Of a stretch of DNA of 64,000 bases, positions 48,639 through 55,719 are shown piece by piece. Origin of the DNA: Clostridiaceae bacterium (GTDB lineage: Bacteria; Bacillota; Clostridia; Peptostreptococcales; Tindalliaceae); NCBI GenBank assembly GCA_024635995.1, contig JAGXHW010000010.1, forward strand, positions 1 through 64,000. Reading direction: 5' to 3'. A model generated the notes under the pieces. That model had not been told where the DNA came from and ran no database searches. It saw only the letters and a program-made list of their open reading frames with translations. Each line of letters starts with the position of its first letter. The stretch's first letter is position 1. Position numbers and translations under genes: made by a program.

Positions 48639-49100
48639 TCATCCCCCCATCACTTCAAACAGTGACAGCTGGCCTTGTTTCTTCAGCTCTTCTTCTTTCT
48701 TCTTTCTTTCCTCTTCCTGGCGTTCAATGGCTTTCTGCTGCTTTTCAGCTTCTCTGCGGGCTTTTTCCTCTTCCGCTTTCTGCTCTGCTTCCTCTTTACG
48801 TTTCCGTTCCTCTTCCATGGCTTTCTGTTCCAGGGCAGCGTCGTCCAGTTGGTAGTAGTCGATGGCCATCTGGTATACGTCCTGGTCGGGGATCCAGCCG
48901 GAGCCAGTTACTCTTTTCTTGACCTCTTTCTCAACGTGGGCTATGCATTTTGTCAGGGTTTTGTGTTCTTGCATCACCAGGGCGGCGAAGGCCTCGTCTG
49001 TGTCGGCCATGGTGATCAGGTGCTGGGCTATGGGTGCCACGGGCATGGTCTGGTTTTGCACATCTGTCTTTTCTGTTTTCAGCTTTTCGGCAGCGGTCAT
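48639..49100 (-). CDS. PcfK-like protein (prophage 2 copy)
   Basis: 153 aa, nearly identical to the prophage 1 copy at 49-510, with differences mostly at the N-terminus (SVQNP versus DVQNQ) and in the coiled coil. Same neighbours on both sides. Spacing to PcfJ is 4 nt in both. Confidence 0.82.
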   Translation of the reverse strand: MTAAEKLKTEKTDVQNQTMPVAPIAQHLITMADTDEAFAALVMQEHKTLTKCIAHVEKEVKKRVTGSGWIPDQDVYQMAIDYYQLDDAALEQKAMEEERKRKEEAEQKAEEEKARREAEKQQKAIERQEEERKKKEEELKKQGQLSLFEVMGG

Positions 49101-49106
49101 TGTTCT

Positions 49107-49319
49107 TCACCTCTTTCTCTCTTTGTAAACCCTGGTTACGTCCAGTTCTTCCACGACGACTAAGGGCTTTGATCCTTCCTTTCTAAATTCCGGTGGTACT
49201 ATTCGGGTCACTACATAATGTTTATGTACTTCCGTTTCTTCTGCATCGATGTTGAGGATACTAAACTTGTCCGCTGGGTAGTCGTCCTCTAATGTGGTTT
49301 TACAGTAGACTTTCAGCAC
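49107..49319 (-). CDS. Conserved 70-aa phage protein (prophage 2 copy)
   Basis: Almost identical to 517-729. Here its start overlaps the end of an inserted gene (49313-49675) by 7 nt, whereas in prophage 1 it directly follows the hydrolase gene. Confidence 0.75.
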   Translation of the reverse strand: MLKVYCKTTLEDDYPADKFSILNIDAEETEVHKHYVVTRIVPPEFRKEGSKPLVVVEELDVTRVYKERKR

Positions 49320-49675
49320 ATCATCAGCTCTTCCAGGGTGTTTTCTATTTCTGCGGCTACTTTTTCATATCGTTTTTCGCCTATGCCCAGGTGCTGGTGG
49401 AGTGTGGACTTGATCTTTTTTATGGCTTTTATGGTACTTTCTTTGCCATTTTCGTTAGTTTCTTGGGCGTTATTATTACTTTTGGGGCTGTTTTCGGTAT
49501 GTGGCACGGCTCCAATATTTTTCATATGATCCAGCTGGTCTTCTGCTCCTGCCTGGTAGATTGATTGTAGAAACGCTTCCATTCGCTGTCGGTCCATTTT
49601 TTTAACTTCTTTGTAGATTTTTCTATTGAGCAGTTCTTTTTCCGCTGGCATTGGTTTGGCTGTCATTTTGTTCAT
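49313..49675 (-). CDS. Hypothetical 120-aa protein
   Basis: ATG 49675 has GGAGG 7 nt upstream. Helical, charged (LLNRKIYKEVKKMDRQRMEA, HQHLGIGEKRYEKVAAEIEN). Absent from the matching place in prophage 1. Unrecognised. Confidence 0.6.
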   Translation of the reverse strand: MNKMTAKPMPAEKELLNRKIYKEVKKMDRQRMEAFLQSIYQAGAEDQLDHMKNIGAVPHTENSPKSNNNAQETNENGKESTIKAIKKIKSTLHQHLGIGEKRYEKVAAEIENTLEELMMC

Positions 49676-49687
49676 GGATTGGCCTCC

Positions 49688-50281
49688 TTATGGTTGGATT
49701 GATTCGTAAAACGCTTTTGTCTTTTGCTGTTCCACTGCCTCATTTTCCATTTTTTCAGCTGCCTGTTTTAGTTCCTTTAGCCATGGTTCTATAATCAGCT
49801 TTTGAAATGGATCTTTAACGGTTTGTTCTTTCAGTTTCATGAAGGCTATGCGCATTTTCAGTGTTTGTTCATCTACCTTGGGCGTTTTATTTGCTTCTTC
49901 GAGTCGATTCTTTAGCAGGCGTGCTTGTCTCTTTAAAAATTCAATTTCTTCTTGCAGCTTTCGCGTGTCTTCTATGGCTTCAACTTCCTTTTGGGTCGGT
50001 TTTATAGGTTGTGCCGATGCTTGTGGTTTATAAGGTGCTGGCTGTTCTTTCTTTTCTCCCCTGTTGTGTATGTCTGTCTGCTTTGATCTAAACTTCTGGG
50101 CCTGCAGCCATTTTTCATAGTCGGTTCTGACTTTTGAATAGTAAAGGCCGGTGATCTGGCCTGGCCTCATATTCTTCTGCTTTGCAAAGGCTTCCATCTG
50201 GTCTGTGAGTGTTGTGTCTGCGTCTTTCGCTTTCATGTGTTCCAGTAATTCTTCTGCCAATTTTTCTTTTGGATCTGTCAT
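49688..50281 (-). CDS. Coiled-coil hypothetical protein, 197 aa
   Basis: N-terminal helical domain (KLAEELLEHMKAKDADTTLT, DQMEAFAKQKNMRPGQITGL), Pro/Lys-rich linker, then a long coiled coil (KLQEEIEFLKRQARLLKNRL). Also absent from prophage 1 at this place. Confidence 0.6.
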   Translation of the reverse strand: MTDPKEKLAEELLEHMKAKDADTTLTDQMEAFAKQKNMRPGQITGLYYSKVRTDYEKWLQAQKFRSKQTDIHNRGEKKEQPAPYKPQASAQPIKPTQKEVEAIEDTRKLQEEIEFLKRQARLLKNRLEEANKTPKVDEQTLKMRIAFMKLKEQTVKDPFQKLIIEPWLKELKQAAEKMENEAVEQQKTKAFYESIQP

Positions 50282-50478
50282 TGGTCGTTCCTCCCTTTTT
50301 CTTCTTTGGTTATTTTAGGTATTTCCATATATATGTGCGCCGTGAGTATGCCTATCATAAAGGCCCACCATGATTCATCCGGTGTAAAATATTTGTAAAC
50401 TTGCGATAATAAAAGTCCAGCGGTAATAACCATTATTTGCAATTTCAGTTCTTTGTTTTTATCATTTCTTTTTTTCAC
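50278..50478 (-). CDS. Small membrane protein, 66 aa
   Basis: Two weak hydrophobic stretches (LQIMVITAGLLLSQVYKYF and WWAFMIGILTAHIYM) with basic ends. Overlaps the previous gene by 4 nt. Third gene of the insertion relative to prophage 1. Confidence 0.6.
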   Translation of the reverse strand: MKKRNDKNKELKLQIMVITAGLLLSQVYKYFTPDESWWAFMIGILTAHIYMEIPKITKEEKGRNDQ

Positions 50479-50498
50479 TTTTCCCTTCCTTTCATGAT

Positions 50499-51158
50499 CT
50501 ACAGTGCAAACCTGTGATTACCTATATCGGTGATGGTGGTTCGTGTTCTGATCCAGTGGCCATGACTCACCACCTTGGGATTATAAAAAAATAGTGCTCC
50601 GTCAACTACCTGGTAGCCTTTTAATGCATCTGCCACCGCTTTCCTTGCTGATTCGTCTGGTTCCATCGAATAAATTGATCCGGTTCTAACAGGGCAAAAC
50701 TGTCCTGGCTGTGTGATCACTCCGTTTATCGTGGATGGAAATGATTCACTAGCCACTCTATTGATCACAACGTTGGCCACTGCCAACATTCCTTCGTAGT
50801 CTTCGCCGCGCGCTTCGGCTGTCACCAATTTTTCCAGTAACATGCGTTCTTCGTCGGTCACTGTAAGATCCGGGCGCATCTGATTAATTTTATCGAGTAG
50901 TCCGTTTACTTCTTGGATACGACGAAGAAGGGCCTCTTCCAGAATTTCCTTCTGGTACTGTAGGTTTTCAGCCTCCAGCTGTAATCGGGCAATTTCTTCG
51001 CGCTGGATATCCAACTTTTCTTTATAATCATTTTTTAGGGTTTGATTGATGGCCAGAAAGATGGCCAGGGTGGTAAGAAGTATTAGAAAATATGGACCTG
51101 TTCCGTGCCACCAAGGGCGACGGGAATCTATAGGTGCTATTGATCTGTGCAAAGACAT
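50499..51158 (-). CDS. Membrane-anchored cell wall hydrolase (SleB-like), prophage 2 copy
   Basis: Start ATG 51158 with AGGAGG upstream. Same build as 752-1408: membrane segment (YFLILLTTLAIFLAINQ), coiled coil (ARLQLEAENLQYQKEILEEA), hydrolase domain (LVTAEARGEDYEGMLAVANV, QFCPVRTGS, ALFFYNPKVVSHG). The two copies have diverged, mostly in the hydrolase half. Such an enzyme in the early gene block is unusual. Confidence 0.83.
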   Translation of the reverse strand: MSLHRSIAPIDSRRPWWHGTGPYFLILLTTLAIFLAINQTLKNDYKEKLDIQREEIARLQLEAENLQYQKEILEEALLRRIQEVNGLLDKINQMRPDLTVTDEERMLLEKLVTAEARGEDYEGMLAVANVVINRVASESFPSTINGVITQPGQFCPVRTGSIYSMEPDESARKAVADALKGYQVVDGALFFYNPKVVSHGHWIRTRTTITDIGNHRFAL

Positions 51159-51248
51159 TTGTCGTGACCTCCTTTGTTGTGATATAATCAAGTTACTTAA
51201 ATGTATTTTTCTTTTTTTATGGTCCCTGTCAGCGGCTACTGGCAGGGA

Positions 51249-51449
51249 TCATTCCGTTTCATCCAACTTTTTCAGCATCTCCTTGTATTCTTTAATATTG
51301 CTCTTGTGATGAGTTGCTTCTGAACCGGTTACCTCTTCATAGTTCTTTGCCATTTCTTCCAATCTTTCAATTCGTTCCATAAGAGCAACCCTCACTAATA
51401 TTTCTTCGTTCATGTCCATTTTGAGTACTTTATTATTTGTCCTGGTCAT
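51249..51449 (-). CDS. Small coiled-coil protein, 66 aa
   Basis: ATG 51449 has GGAGGG upstream. LVRVALMERIERLEEMAKNY and KEYKEMLKKLDETE are helical. Same place as the 55-aa protein 1498-1665 of prophage 1. Confidence 0.55.
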   Translation of the reverse strand: MTRTNNKVLKMDMNEEILVRVALMERIERLEEMAKNYEEVTGSEATHHKSNIKEYKEMLKKLDETE

Positions 51450-51504
51450 TGTTCTCCCTCCGCTTCGATGATCATGTCCTGCAACTCTTTGGCGTCCAGC
51501 GCCA

Positions 51505-51705
51505 CTACCATGGCATTAGACTGATGGATGCTTCGGCTGAATTGGTTGCTGATTCTATGATCTTGTTAATGTCTGCATTCGACGTGAATTGGTCTACCAG
51601 GCTGTCACCTTTGTACAAAAATACAACGTCTTCTTCTTCTCTTAGCTCAAACCCATATGGCAGTTCAAATGTTGGTGTAATCGACATACCTAGTTTCGTT
51701 GTCAT
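51505..51705 (-). CDS. Hypothetical 66-aa protein
   Basis: ATG 51705 has AGGAGG upstream. TPTFELPYGFELREEEDVVF and VDQFTSNADINKIIESATNS. No match recognised. The 55 nt after it could hold a 21-codon frame (MVVALDAKELQDMI), too short to call. Confidence 0.55.
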   Translation of the reverse strand: MTTKLGMSITPTFELPYGFELREEEDVVFLYKGDSLVDQFTSNADINKIIESATNSAEASISLMPW

Positions 51706-51737
51706 AGTGTATCCTCCTAACATTCTGGTGATTATAT

Positions 51738-51935
51738 CTAATGTTTTTCCACACTTCTTTCAAGACTTTTATGCATCGATCTGCTTCTTAACTGCTCGTG
51801 CCGTAAATCAAACTCCAACTCCCATATTTTTTCTTTCTGTTCATTTATGATTTTTCGTTGTCCCTCTGCATAACCTAGTGTGAAAATTATTATGAGGACG
51901 CAAAGTAGAACAATTAGCTGTAATATTTTATGCAT
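51738..51935 (-). CDS. Single-span membrane protein, 65 aa
   Basis: One N-terminal membrane helix (LQLIVLLCVLIIIFTLGYA) then a coiled charged part (EKIWELEFDLRHEQLRSRSM). ATG 51935 has AGGAGGGG upstream. Same place as the 26-aa membrane peptide of prophage 1. The form recalls Rz-like spanins but its location in the early region argues against that. Confidence 0.6.
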   Translation of the reverse strand: MHKILQLIVLLCVLIIIFTLGYAEGQRKIINEQKEKIWELEFDLRHEQLRSRSMHKSLERSVEKH

Positions 51936-51939
51936 ACAA

Positions 51940-52353
51940 TCACCCCTCCTGACTTCTGGGTCTTTTCTTTTTGAGAAGTATTTTTTCTAGTTCCTCATTG
52001 GTGTAATCTTTTCCTCGGCTCTCAGGCAGGTGAAACCCTGTTCTAGTAGCTTTGTGTCCCGGTTGTGATTGGGGTGTGTTTGCTGTGGGCGTGTAATTTT
52101 CATCCAGATAGTCTTCATAACCCGATGTCAAAAATGTTGAACCGTACTGAAAGGCCAGGGGAAATCCTGTTGATCGCTTTTGTTCTACTTCTGTTTTGTA
52201 GCGTCCAATTGCCCTGGCCATGTGGTCGTAACCTATTTTGTGTAGTTGTTTTTTTCTGTCGGTTTTGATTTTTCCTTTTCCCTTTTTCTCTGGGTAAATT
52301 TTCCATATTCGCTCGAAGGTTTCTTCATAATGCTTTAACTCTTTTTCTGCCAT
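51940..52353 (-). CDS. Replication-organiser C-terminal-like protein (prophage 2 copy)
   Basis: 137 aa, homologue of 1897-2343: FERIWKIYPEKKGKGKIKTD, YDHMARAIGRYKTEVEQKRS, YGSTFLTSGYEDYLDENY. ATG 52353 with GGAGGGAG upstream. Lacks the DNA-binding N-terminus of full replication organisers. Confidence 0.6.
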   Translation of the reverse strand: MAEKELKHYEETFERIWKIYPEKKGKGKIKTDRKKQLHKIGYDHMARAIGRYKTEVEQKRSTGFPLAFQYGSTFLTSGYEDYLDENYTPTANTPQSQPGHKATRTGFHLPESRGKDYTNEELEKILLKKKRPRSQEG

Positions 52354-52367
52354 TGTCTCCCTCCTGT

Positions 52368-52436
52368 TTACTTTCTTCCTTCTTCGTCTGTGATCATGGT
52401 TAGTTTTCCTATTTGCTTGTTCCTGGGCTCATTCAC
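52368..52436 (-). CDS. 22-codon frame, remnant of a 73-aa protein gene
   Basis: GTG 52436 follows AGGAGG by 10 nt and overlaps the previous stop. The peptide (NEPRNKQIGKLTMITDEEGR) resembles the start of the 73-aa protein at 2530-2751 (VGKLIMISDSNNEK) but ends at once. Either a shortened gene or a decayed one. Confidence 0.35.
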   Translation of the reverse strand: MNEPRNKQIGKLTMITDEEGRK

Positions 52437-52947
52437 GATCCGCTGTCCTCCTGGCTTTCTGTATTCTGTTTTCCATGGTGCTACTTGTCAATCTGCCTAT
52501 TTCTGCGAAGATCTTTAAAGCGTCTTCTGTACTTATCAAATTTGGTGTTGAATATGCAATTTTCAGTACTGGTGCTTTTGTGTAAAGGTCTGGTCTGCAT
52601 ATTGGACATGCGCACTCTTTCTGCTGTACACTTTCCTCTTGCTCTTTAATTCTGGCTTCTTCCTCTTCCGTCAGGTCCTCTTCCTGCTGTCCCTCTTTCA
52701 TTTTTTCTTGTTCTTCGATGTACTTTTCTATGGCCAGGTGGAATCTGTTACTATCTGGCATACTTTCATATCTTTTATCCAGGCTATCTGCTATTCTTTT
52801 TATGCTTACTACTGCATCTTCCAGTTCTTTTGATGTTGATTTATTCATCCTTACAATTTCGTGCAACATTTCCTGAGTTTCGATTTGCTTTTTTTCTAGT
52901 TTTTCTAACCTTCTGCAGACATTGCGTCTTCTTTTTTGTTTTGGCAT
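52429..52947 (-). CDS. Coiled-coil protein with cysteine motif, 172 aa
   Basis: ATG 52947 overlaps the TAA of the previous gene (TAATG) and has GAGAGG upstream; the longer frame to 53049 runs inside that gene. Basic start (MPKQKRRRNVCRRLEKLEKK), coiled coil, acidic middle and CACPICRPD near residue 115. Function unknown. Confidence 0.6.
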   Translation of the reverse strand: MPKQKRRRNVCRRLEKLEKKQIETQEMLHEIVRMNKSTSKELEDAVVSIKRIADSLDKRYESMPDSNRFHLAIEKYIEEQEKMKEGQQEEDLTEEEEARIKEQEESVQQKECACPICRPDLYTKAPVLKIAYSTPNLISTEDALKIFAEIGRLTSSTMENRIQKARRTADRE

Positions 52948-53165
52948 TATACGGCCTCTCTTTCCTTCAGTTGGTTTCTTTTCTTGTGGTTTATCTGGAC
53001 GATATCTTTTATAACCTCTTCCAGGCCCTTGCCGGTGATCAGCTTGCAATGGTTATCAAGGGCCTGGTGTGTGCCTGTAATTTCTTCCTGTGGCTCCATT
53101 CTTTCTTCTTTCAATAATTCGCCGGTTTTTCTGCTGTAGGTTTTTCGCATTATGCCAACCTGCAT
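52947..53165 (-). CDS. Hypothetical 72-aa protein
   Basis: ATG 53165 with AAAGGGTG upstream. MQVGIMRKTYSRKTGELLKE and helical basic end. Next to the antirepressor gene. Unrecognised. Confidence 0.55.
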   Translation of the reverse strand: MQVGIMRKTYSRKTGELLKEERMEPQEEITGTHQALDNHCKLITGKGLEEVIKDIVQINHKKRNQLKEREAV

Positions 53166-53180
53166 GGCGTTCACCCTTTC

Positions 53181-53921
53181 CTATACTGCTTCTACTTCAT
53201 CCCGCTCGATCATGGGTAGAGTGTCATTTTCTTTTAAGAGGTTATACAGGAATAAGCGGCCTTTTTGAGTCCATTTGGTGTGCATTGTTACGTCTGGCCG
53301 GCCATCTGTCCTGGTAATGTCGATGGTTTCTGAGTGGGTGTAGCCTTTACCATGATGTTTGCTGTATAGCAGCCATTGCCCTGATTGCTTATATTGCACT
53401 CCCAGTTGATGGAGCATTCGGTTCATGGCCGTTGCACTCATGCCGTAGTCTTTTGATATCTGTTGCATGGTCACTGTGCCTTTGCTTTTCAGAATTTTAT
53501 CTGTGTAATCGGCTTTTGGCTTTAATTCGCCTATCACCTGGTGGGCTACCGTGACTTGTTTTTCCAGTTCTTCCTGCCTTTTGGCCAGTTGATACAGAAA
53601 TTGGCTGGTGATCTGTGGCGGCTGTTTTTCCATTTCTTCAATTTTCATGATGAGTTTTCTTCTGGCCACTGCGTCGTACCTGGCTGCCAGCTGCAGGGCT
53701 CCTGCTTTTGTCAGAATGTAGCAGGGTTGAACTTTGTTTTGGTTGTTAGCATATGACGACGGCTGAAAAATTAGCTGTCCTCCCAGTTCTGCTTTTTTCA
53801 ACTTTTCCATTTCATCCCTTATGTCAGCGAGAACATTCTTGTGCTCTTTTCCAAAGTGATGTGCTATCATTCTACTGTCTAGTTTCACTTCTCCGTTTTC
53901 TATTCTGATCAGTTCGTTCAT
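53181..53921 (-). CDS. Rha-type regulator with KilA C-terminal domain
   Basis: A 246-aa protein. Residues 1-100 are a Rha domain (VKLDSRMIAHHFGKEHKNVL, IRDEME, PCYILTKAGALQLAARYDAV). Residues 145-240 resemble KilAC (YTDKILKSKGTVTMQQISKD, YGMSATAMNRMLHQLGVQYK). Such proteins act as antirepressors or regulators of early phage genes. It follows the Cro-like gene. Confidence 0.87.
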   Translation of the reverse strand: MNELIRIENGEVKLDSRMIAHHFGKEHKNVLADIRDEMEKLKKAELGGQLIFQPSSYANNQNKVQPCYILTKAGALQLAARYDAVARRKLIMKIEEMEKQPPQITSQFLYQLAKRQEELEKQVTVAHQVIGELKPKADYTDKILKSKGTVTMQQISKDYGMSATAMNRMLHQLGVQYKQSGQWLLYSKHHGKGYTHSETIDITRTDGRPDVTMHTKWTQKGRLFLYNLLKENDTLPMIERDEVEAV

Positions 53922-53931
53922 CGTCTTCCTC

Positions 53932-54120
53932 CTATTTCAAAAATTCAGATGGGGAAACTTCCAGCGCTTCAGCAATTCTTTGTAATTCTTCAATCTGGAT
54001 TCTTCTGTGACCGTTTAGCATAGAATTGAATACCTTGATGTCAAATCCGCATTTCTGTGCTACGTAAATCTGCTTCAAGCCTCTCTTTTCAATAAACTCT
54101 TTAATTTTTAATCCCGTCAT
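53932..54120 (-). CDS. Cro-like XRE helix-turn-helix protein, 62 aa
   Basis: Helix-turn-helix LKQIYVAQKCGFDIKVFNSM followed by NGHRRIQIEELQRIAEALEV. Divergent from the LexA-like repressor at 54302, the cro position. ATG 54120 with AAAGGAG upstream. Confidence 0.82.
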   Translation of the reverse strand: MTGLKIKEFIEKRGLKQIYVAQKCGFDIKVFNSMLNGHRRIQIEELQRIAEALEVSPSEFLK

Positions 54121-54141
54121 GGTTAATCTCCTTTCTTCAAC

Positions 54142-54156
54142 TCCAATTAATTTGGA
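54142..54156. promoter_or_regulatory. Operator-like palindrome TCCAA-TTAAT-TTGGA
   Basis: Perfect 5-bp arms with a 5-nt centre, 21 nt upstream of the Cro-like gene. A related palindrome lies at 54203-54218. Confidence 0.45.
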
Positions 54157-54202
54157 TCTATTGATAGTTTAGACCATTTATCTTGGGTTGTCAAGAAATA
54201 AA

Positions 54203-54218
54203 ATCCATTTAGTTGGAT
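54203..54218. promoter_or_regulatory. Operator-like palindrome ATCCA-TTTAGT-TGGAT
   Basis: Perfect 5-bp arms with a 6-nt centre, sharing TCCA...TGGA with 54142-54156. Both lie between the divergent cro-like and repressor genes and are candidates for their operators. Confidence 0.45.
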
Positions 54219-54301
54219 AAATTTTCTTTACATGGGTACAGATGTTGATATATAGTAAATATATTCAAATAATTATTTATACTTAGAAAGGGGTTGTACA
54301 T

Positions 54302-54883
54302 ATGAATCTTGCAAATAAACTTAAAGAAGGTAGGATAAAAATGGGATACTCACAGGAGAAGGTTGAAAAGCTTACCGGCATTAAAGAGCGTACAATAAGT
54401 AATTATGAAAATGGTGTAAGTAGGCCTGACGTTGATAATTTGAAAAAACTCATTGATCTTTATGATTTGGATCCTGATGCACTGTTTGAAATAAAACCTA
54501 AGCAATGGAACAAAGTTCCTTTATATGGTAAGATTCCTGCCGGTGATGCTTGTATGGTGGCGGAAGATATTGAAGATTACATATATGCTGAAGTTGATAA
54601 TGCGGATGATTATTTTTTCTTAGAGGTTAAAGGCAACAGCATGATCGGAATAAACATTCACCCTGGCTACCGAGTTCTGGTAAGAAGACAACAGGACGTT
54701 GAAAACGGAGAAATAGCCATTGTAAAAATCAATTCTGAAGAAGCAACTCTTAAGAGGGTCAAAAAAGAAAATGGGGAGGTGAGGCTTATAGCTGAAAATC
54801 CACAGTATCCGACGCAAATTGTCAAACACGAAGATGCATGTATTCTTGGTAAAGTTATTAGAGTAGAATTTGAGCCAAAATAG
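54302..54883 (+). CDS. LexA-like phage repressor (HTH plus S24 peptidase)
   Basis: A 193-aa repressor. Helix-turn-helix at residues 5-60 (GYSQEKVEKLTGIKERTISN). Self-cleavage domain with Ala80-Gly81 in KIPAGD, Ser113 (KGNSM) and Lys151 (EATLKRV). SOS-inducible control of prophage 2 is expected. Its DNA-binding helix differs from that of the prophage 1 repressor, so the two phages should be hetero-immune. Confidence 0.92.
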   Translation: MNLANKLKEGRIKMGYSQEKVEKLTGIKERTISNYENGVSRPDVDNLKKLIDLYDLDPDALFEIKPKQWNKVPLYGKIPAGDACMVAEDIEDYIYAEVDNADDYFFLEVKGNSMIGINIHPGYRVLVRRQQDVENGEIAIVKINSEEATLKRVKKENGEVRLIAENPQYPTQIVKHEDACILGKVIRVEFEPK

Positions 54884-54897
54884 AGAGGGGACTAAAA

Positions 54898-55704
54898 ATG
54901 GGATTGTTCAAGAAAAACAACAGTATCAATGACGAACGCCAGGAAGAGAAAGTTAAGAAGCCAATTTATAAGAGAAAGTGGTTTATTGCTATAATTTTAT
55001 TGTTTGTTTTGCCTGTAGTATTTGGTGGTCTTGGCTCCGACGATCCGCAGGAAGAACCGACTGAGATTGCTGCTGAAGAAATGTCCGTTGAACCTGAACC
55101 TGTTGAAGAATCAGAACCTGTTCAGGCACCAGAACCTGAACCAGAGCCTGAGCCAGAGCCTGAGCCAGAGCCTGAGCCAGAGCCTGACCCTATTACATAT
55201 TCCGGTTCAGGGGATGATGTTATTGCTGTTGAAACTCCGGAAGATGGGCCAATTATTTTATATATTACAGGAAACGCTTCAAGAGGCCATTTCGCTGTTG
55301 CCGGTTATGATTCTAATGACAACCATGTCGAGTTATTTGTAAACACTACTGATCCATACGAAGGAATTACCATGGATGCCAGCGGTGCGACAACACTTTT
55401 AGAAATATCATCAAATGGTGCGTGGACTATTGAATCAAGATCTCTTAGGTCTTGTAGAATATTAAATGCTCCAGGAAGCATAACTGGCGTCGGGGATGAA
55501 ATTCTATTAGTTGAAGGCAGCGCGAGTATTGCTAATATCAAAGGTAATTCAAATGCCCGTCATTTTAGTGTTATTGGATATAACCCGGGTGGAAACTTGA
55601 TGGTAAATACTACTGACATTTACGAAGGTAATTTGAGATTTCCCAGGGATACTTTTGTATTGCAAATTACAGCTGAAGGTGAATGGTCCATTGAATTAGA
55701 ATAG
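54898..55704 (+). CDS. Membrane-anchored protein with Glu-Pro repeats and duplicated beta domain
   Basis: A 268-aa protein, 14 nt after the repressor. Residues 26-45 are a membrane segment (KWFIAIILLFVLPVVFGGLG) after a basic start, so the rest is probably outside the cell. A Glu-Pro repeat (about 68-95) leads to two copies of an 80-residue beta domain, each with a HFAVAGYD or HFSVIGYN segment, VNTTD-YEG, and GAWTIE or GEWSIE at the end. Probable lysogenic-conversion cargo; it is absent from prophage 1, which carries other cargo here. Confidence 0.75.
   Translation: MGLFKKNNSINDERQEEKVKKPIYKRKWFIAIILLFVLPVVFGGLGSDDPQEEPTEIAAEEMSVEPEPVEESEPVQAPEPEPEPEPEPEPEPEPEPDPITYSGSGDDVIAVETPEDGPIILYITGNASRGHFAVAGYDSNDNHVELFVNTTDPYEGITMDASGATTLLEISSNGAWTIESRSLRSCRILNAPGSITGVGDEILLVEGSASIANIKGNSNARHFSVIGYNPGGNLMVNTTDIYEGNLRFPRDTFVLQITAEGEWSIELE
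55129..55188 (+). repeat. Five 12-bp tandem repeats encoding Pro-Glu
   Basis: Unit CCAGAGCCTGAG repeated at 55141, 55153, 55165 and 55177, preceded by a variant unit at 55129. It encodes PEPE per unit. Such in-frame repeats tend to vary in number by slippage and would change the length of the linker between membrane and outer domains. Confidence 0.85.
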
Positions 55705-55719
55705 TTAGGAGTGTTACTT

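Noticed and set aside
51738-51935. Rz-like spanin
   Set aside because: The membrane helix plus coiled coil would fit, but it is in the early block with a homologue-like peptide in prophage 1 and no lysis genes beside it.
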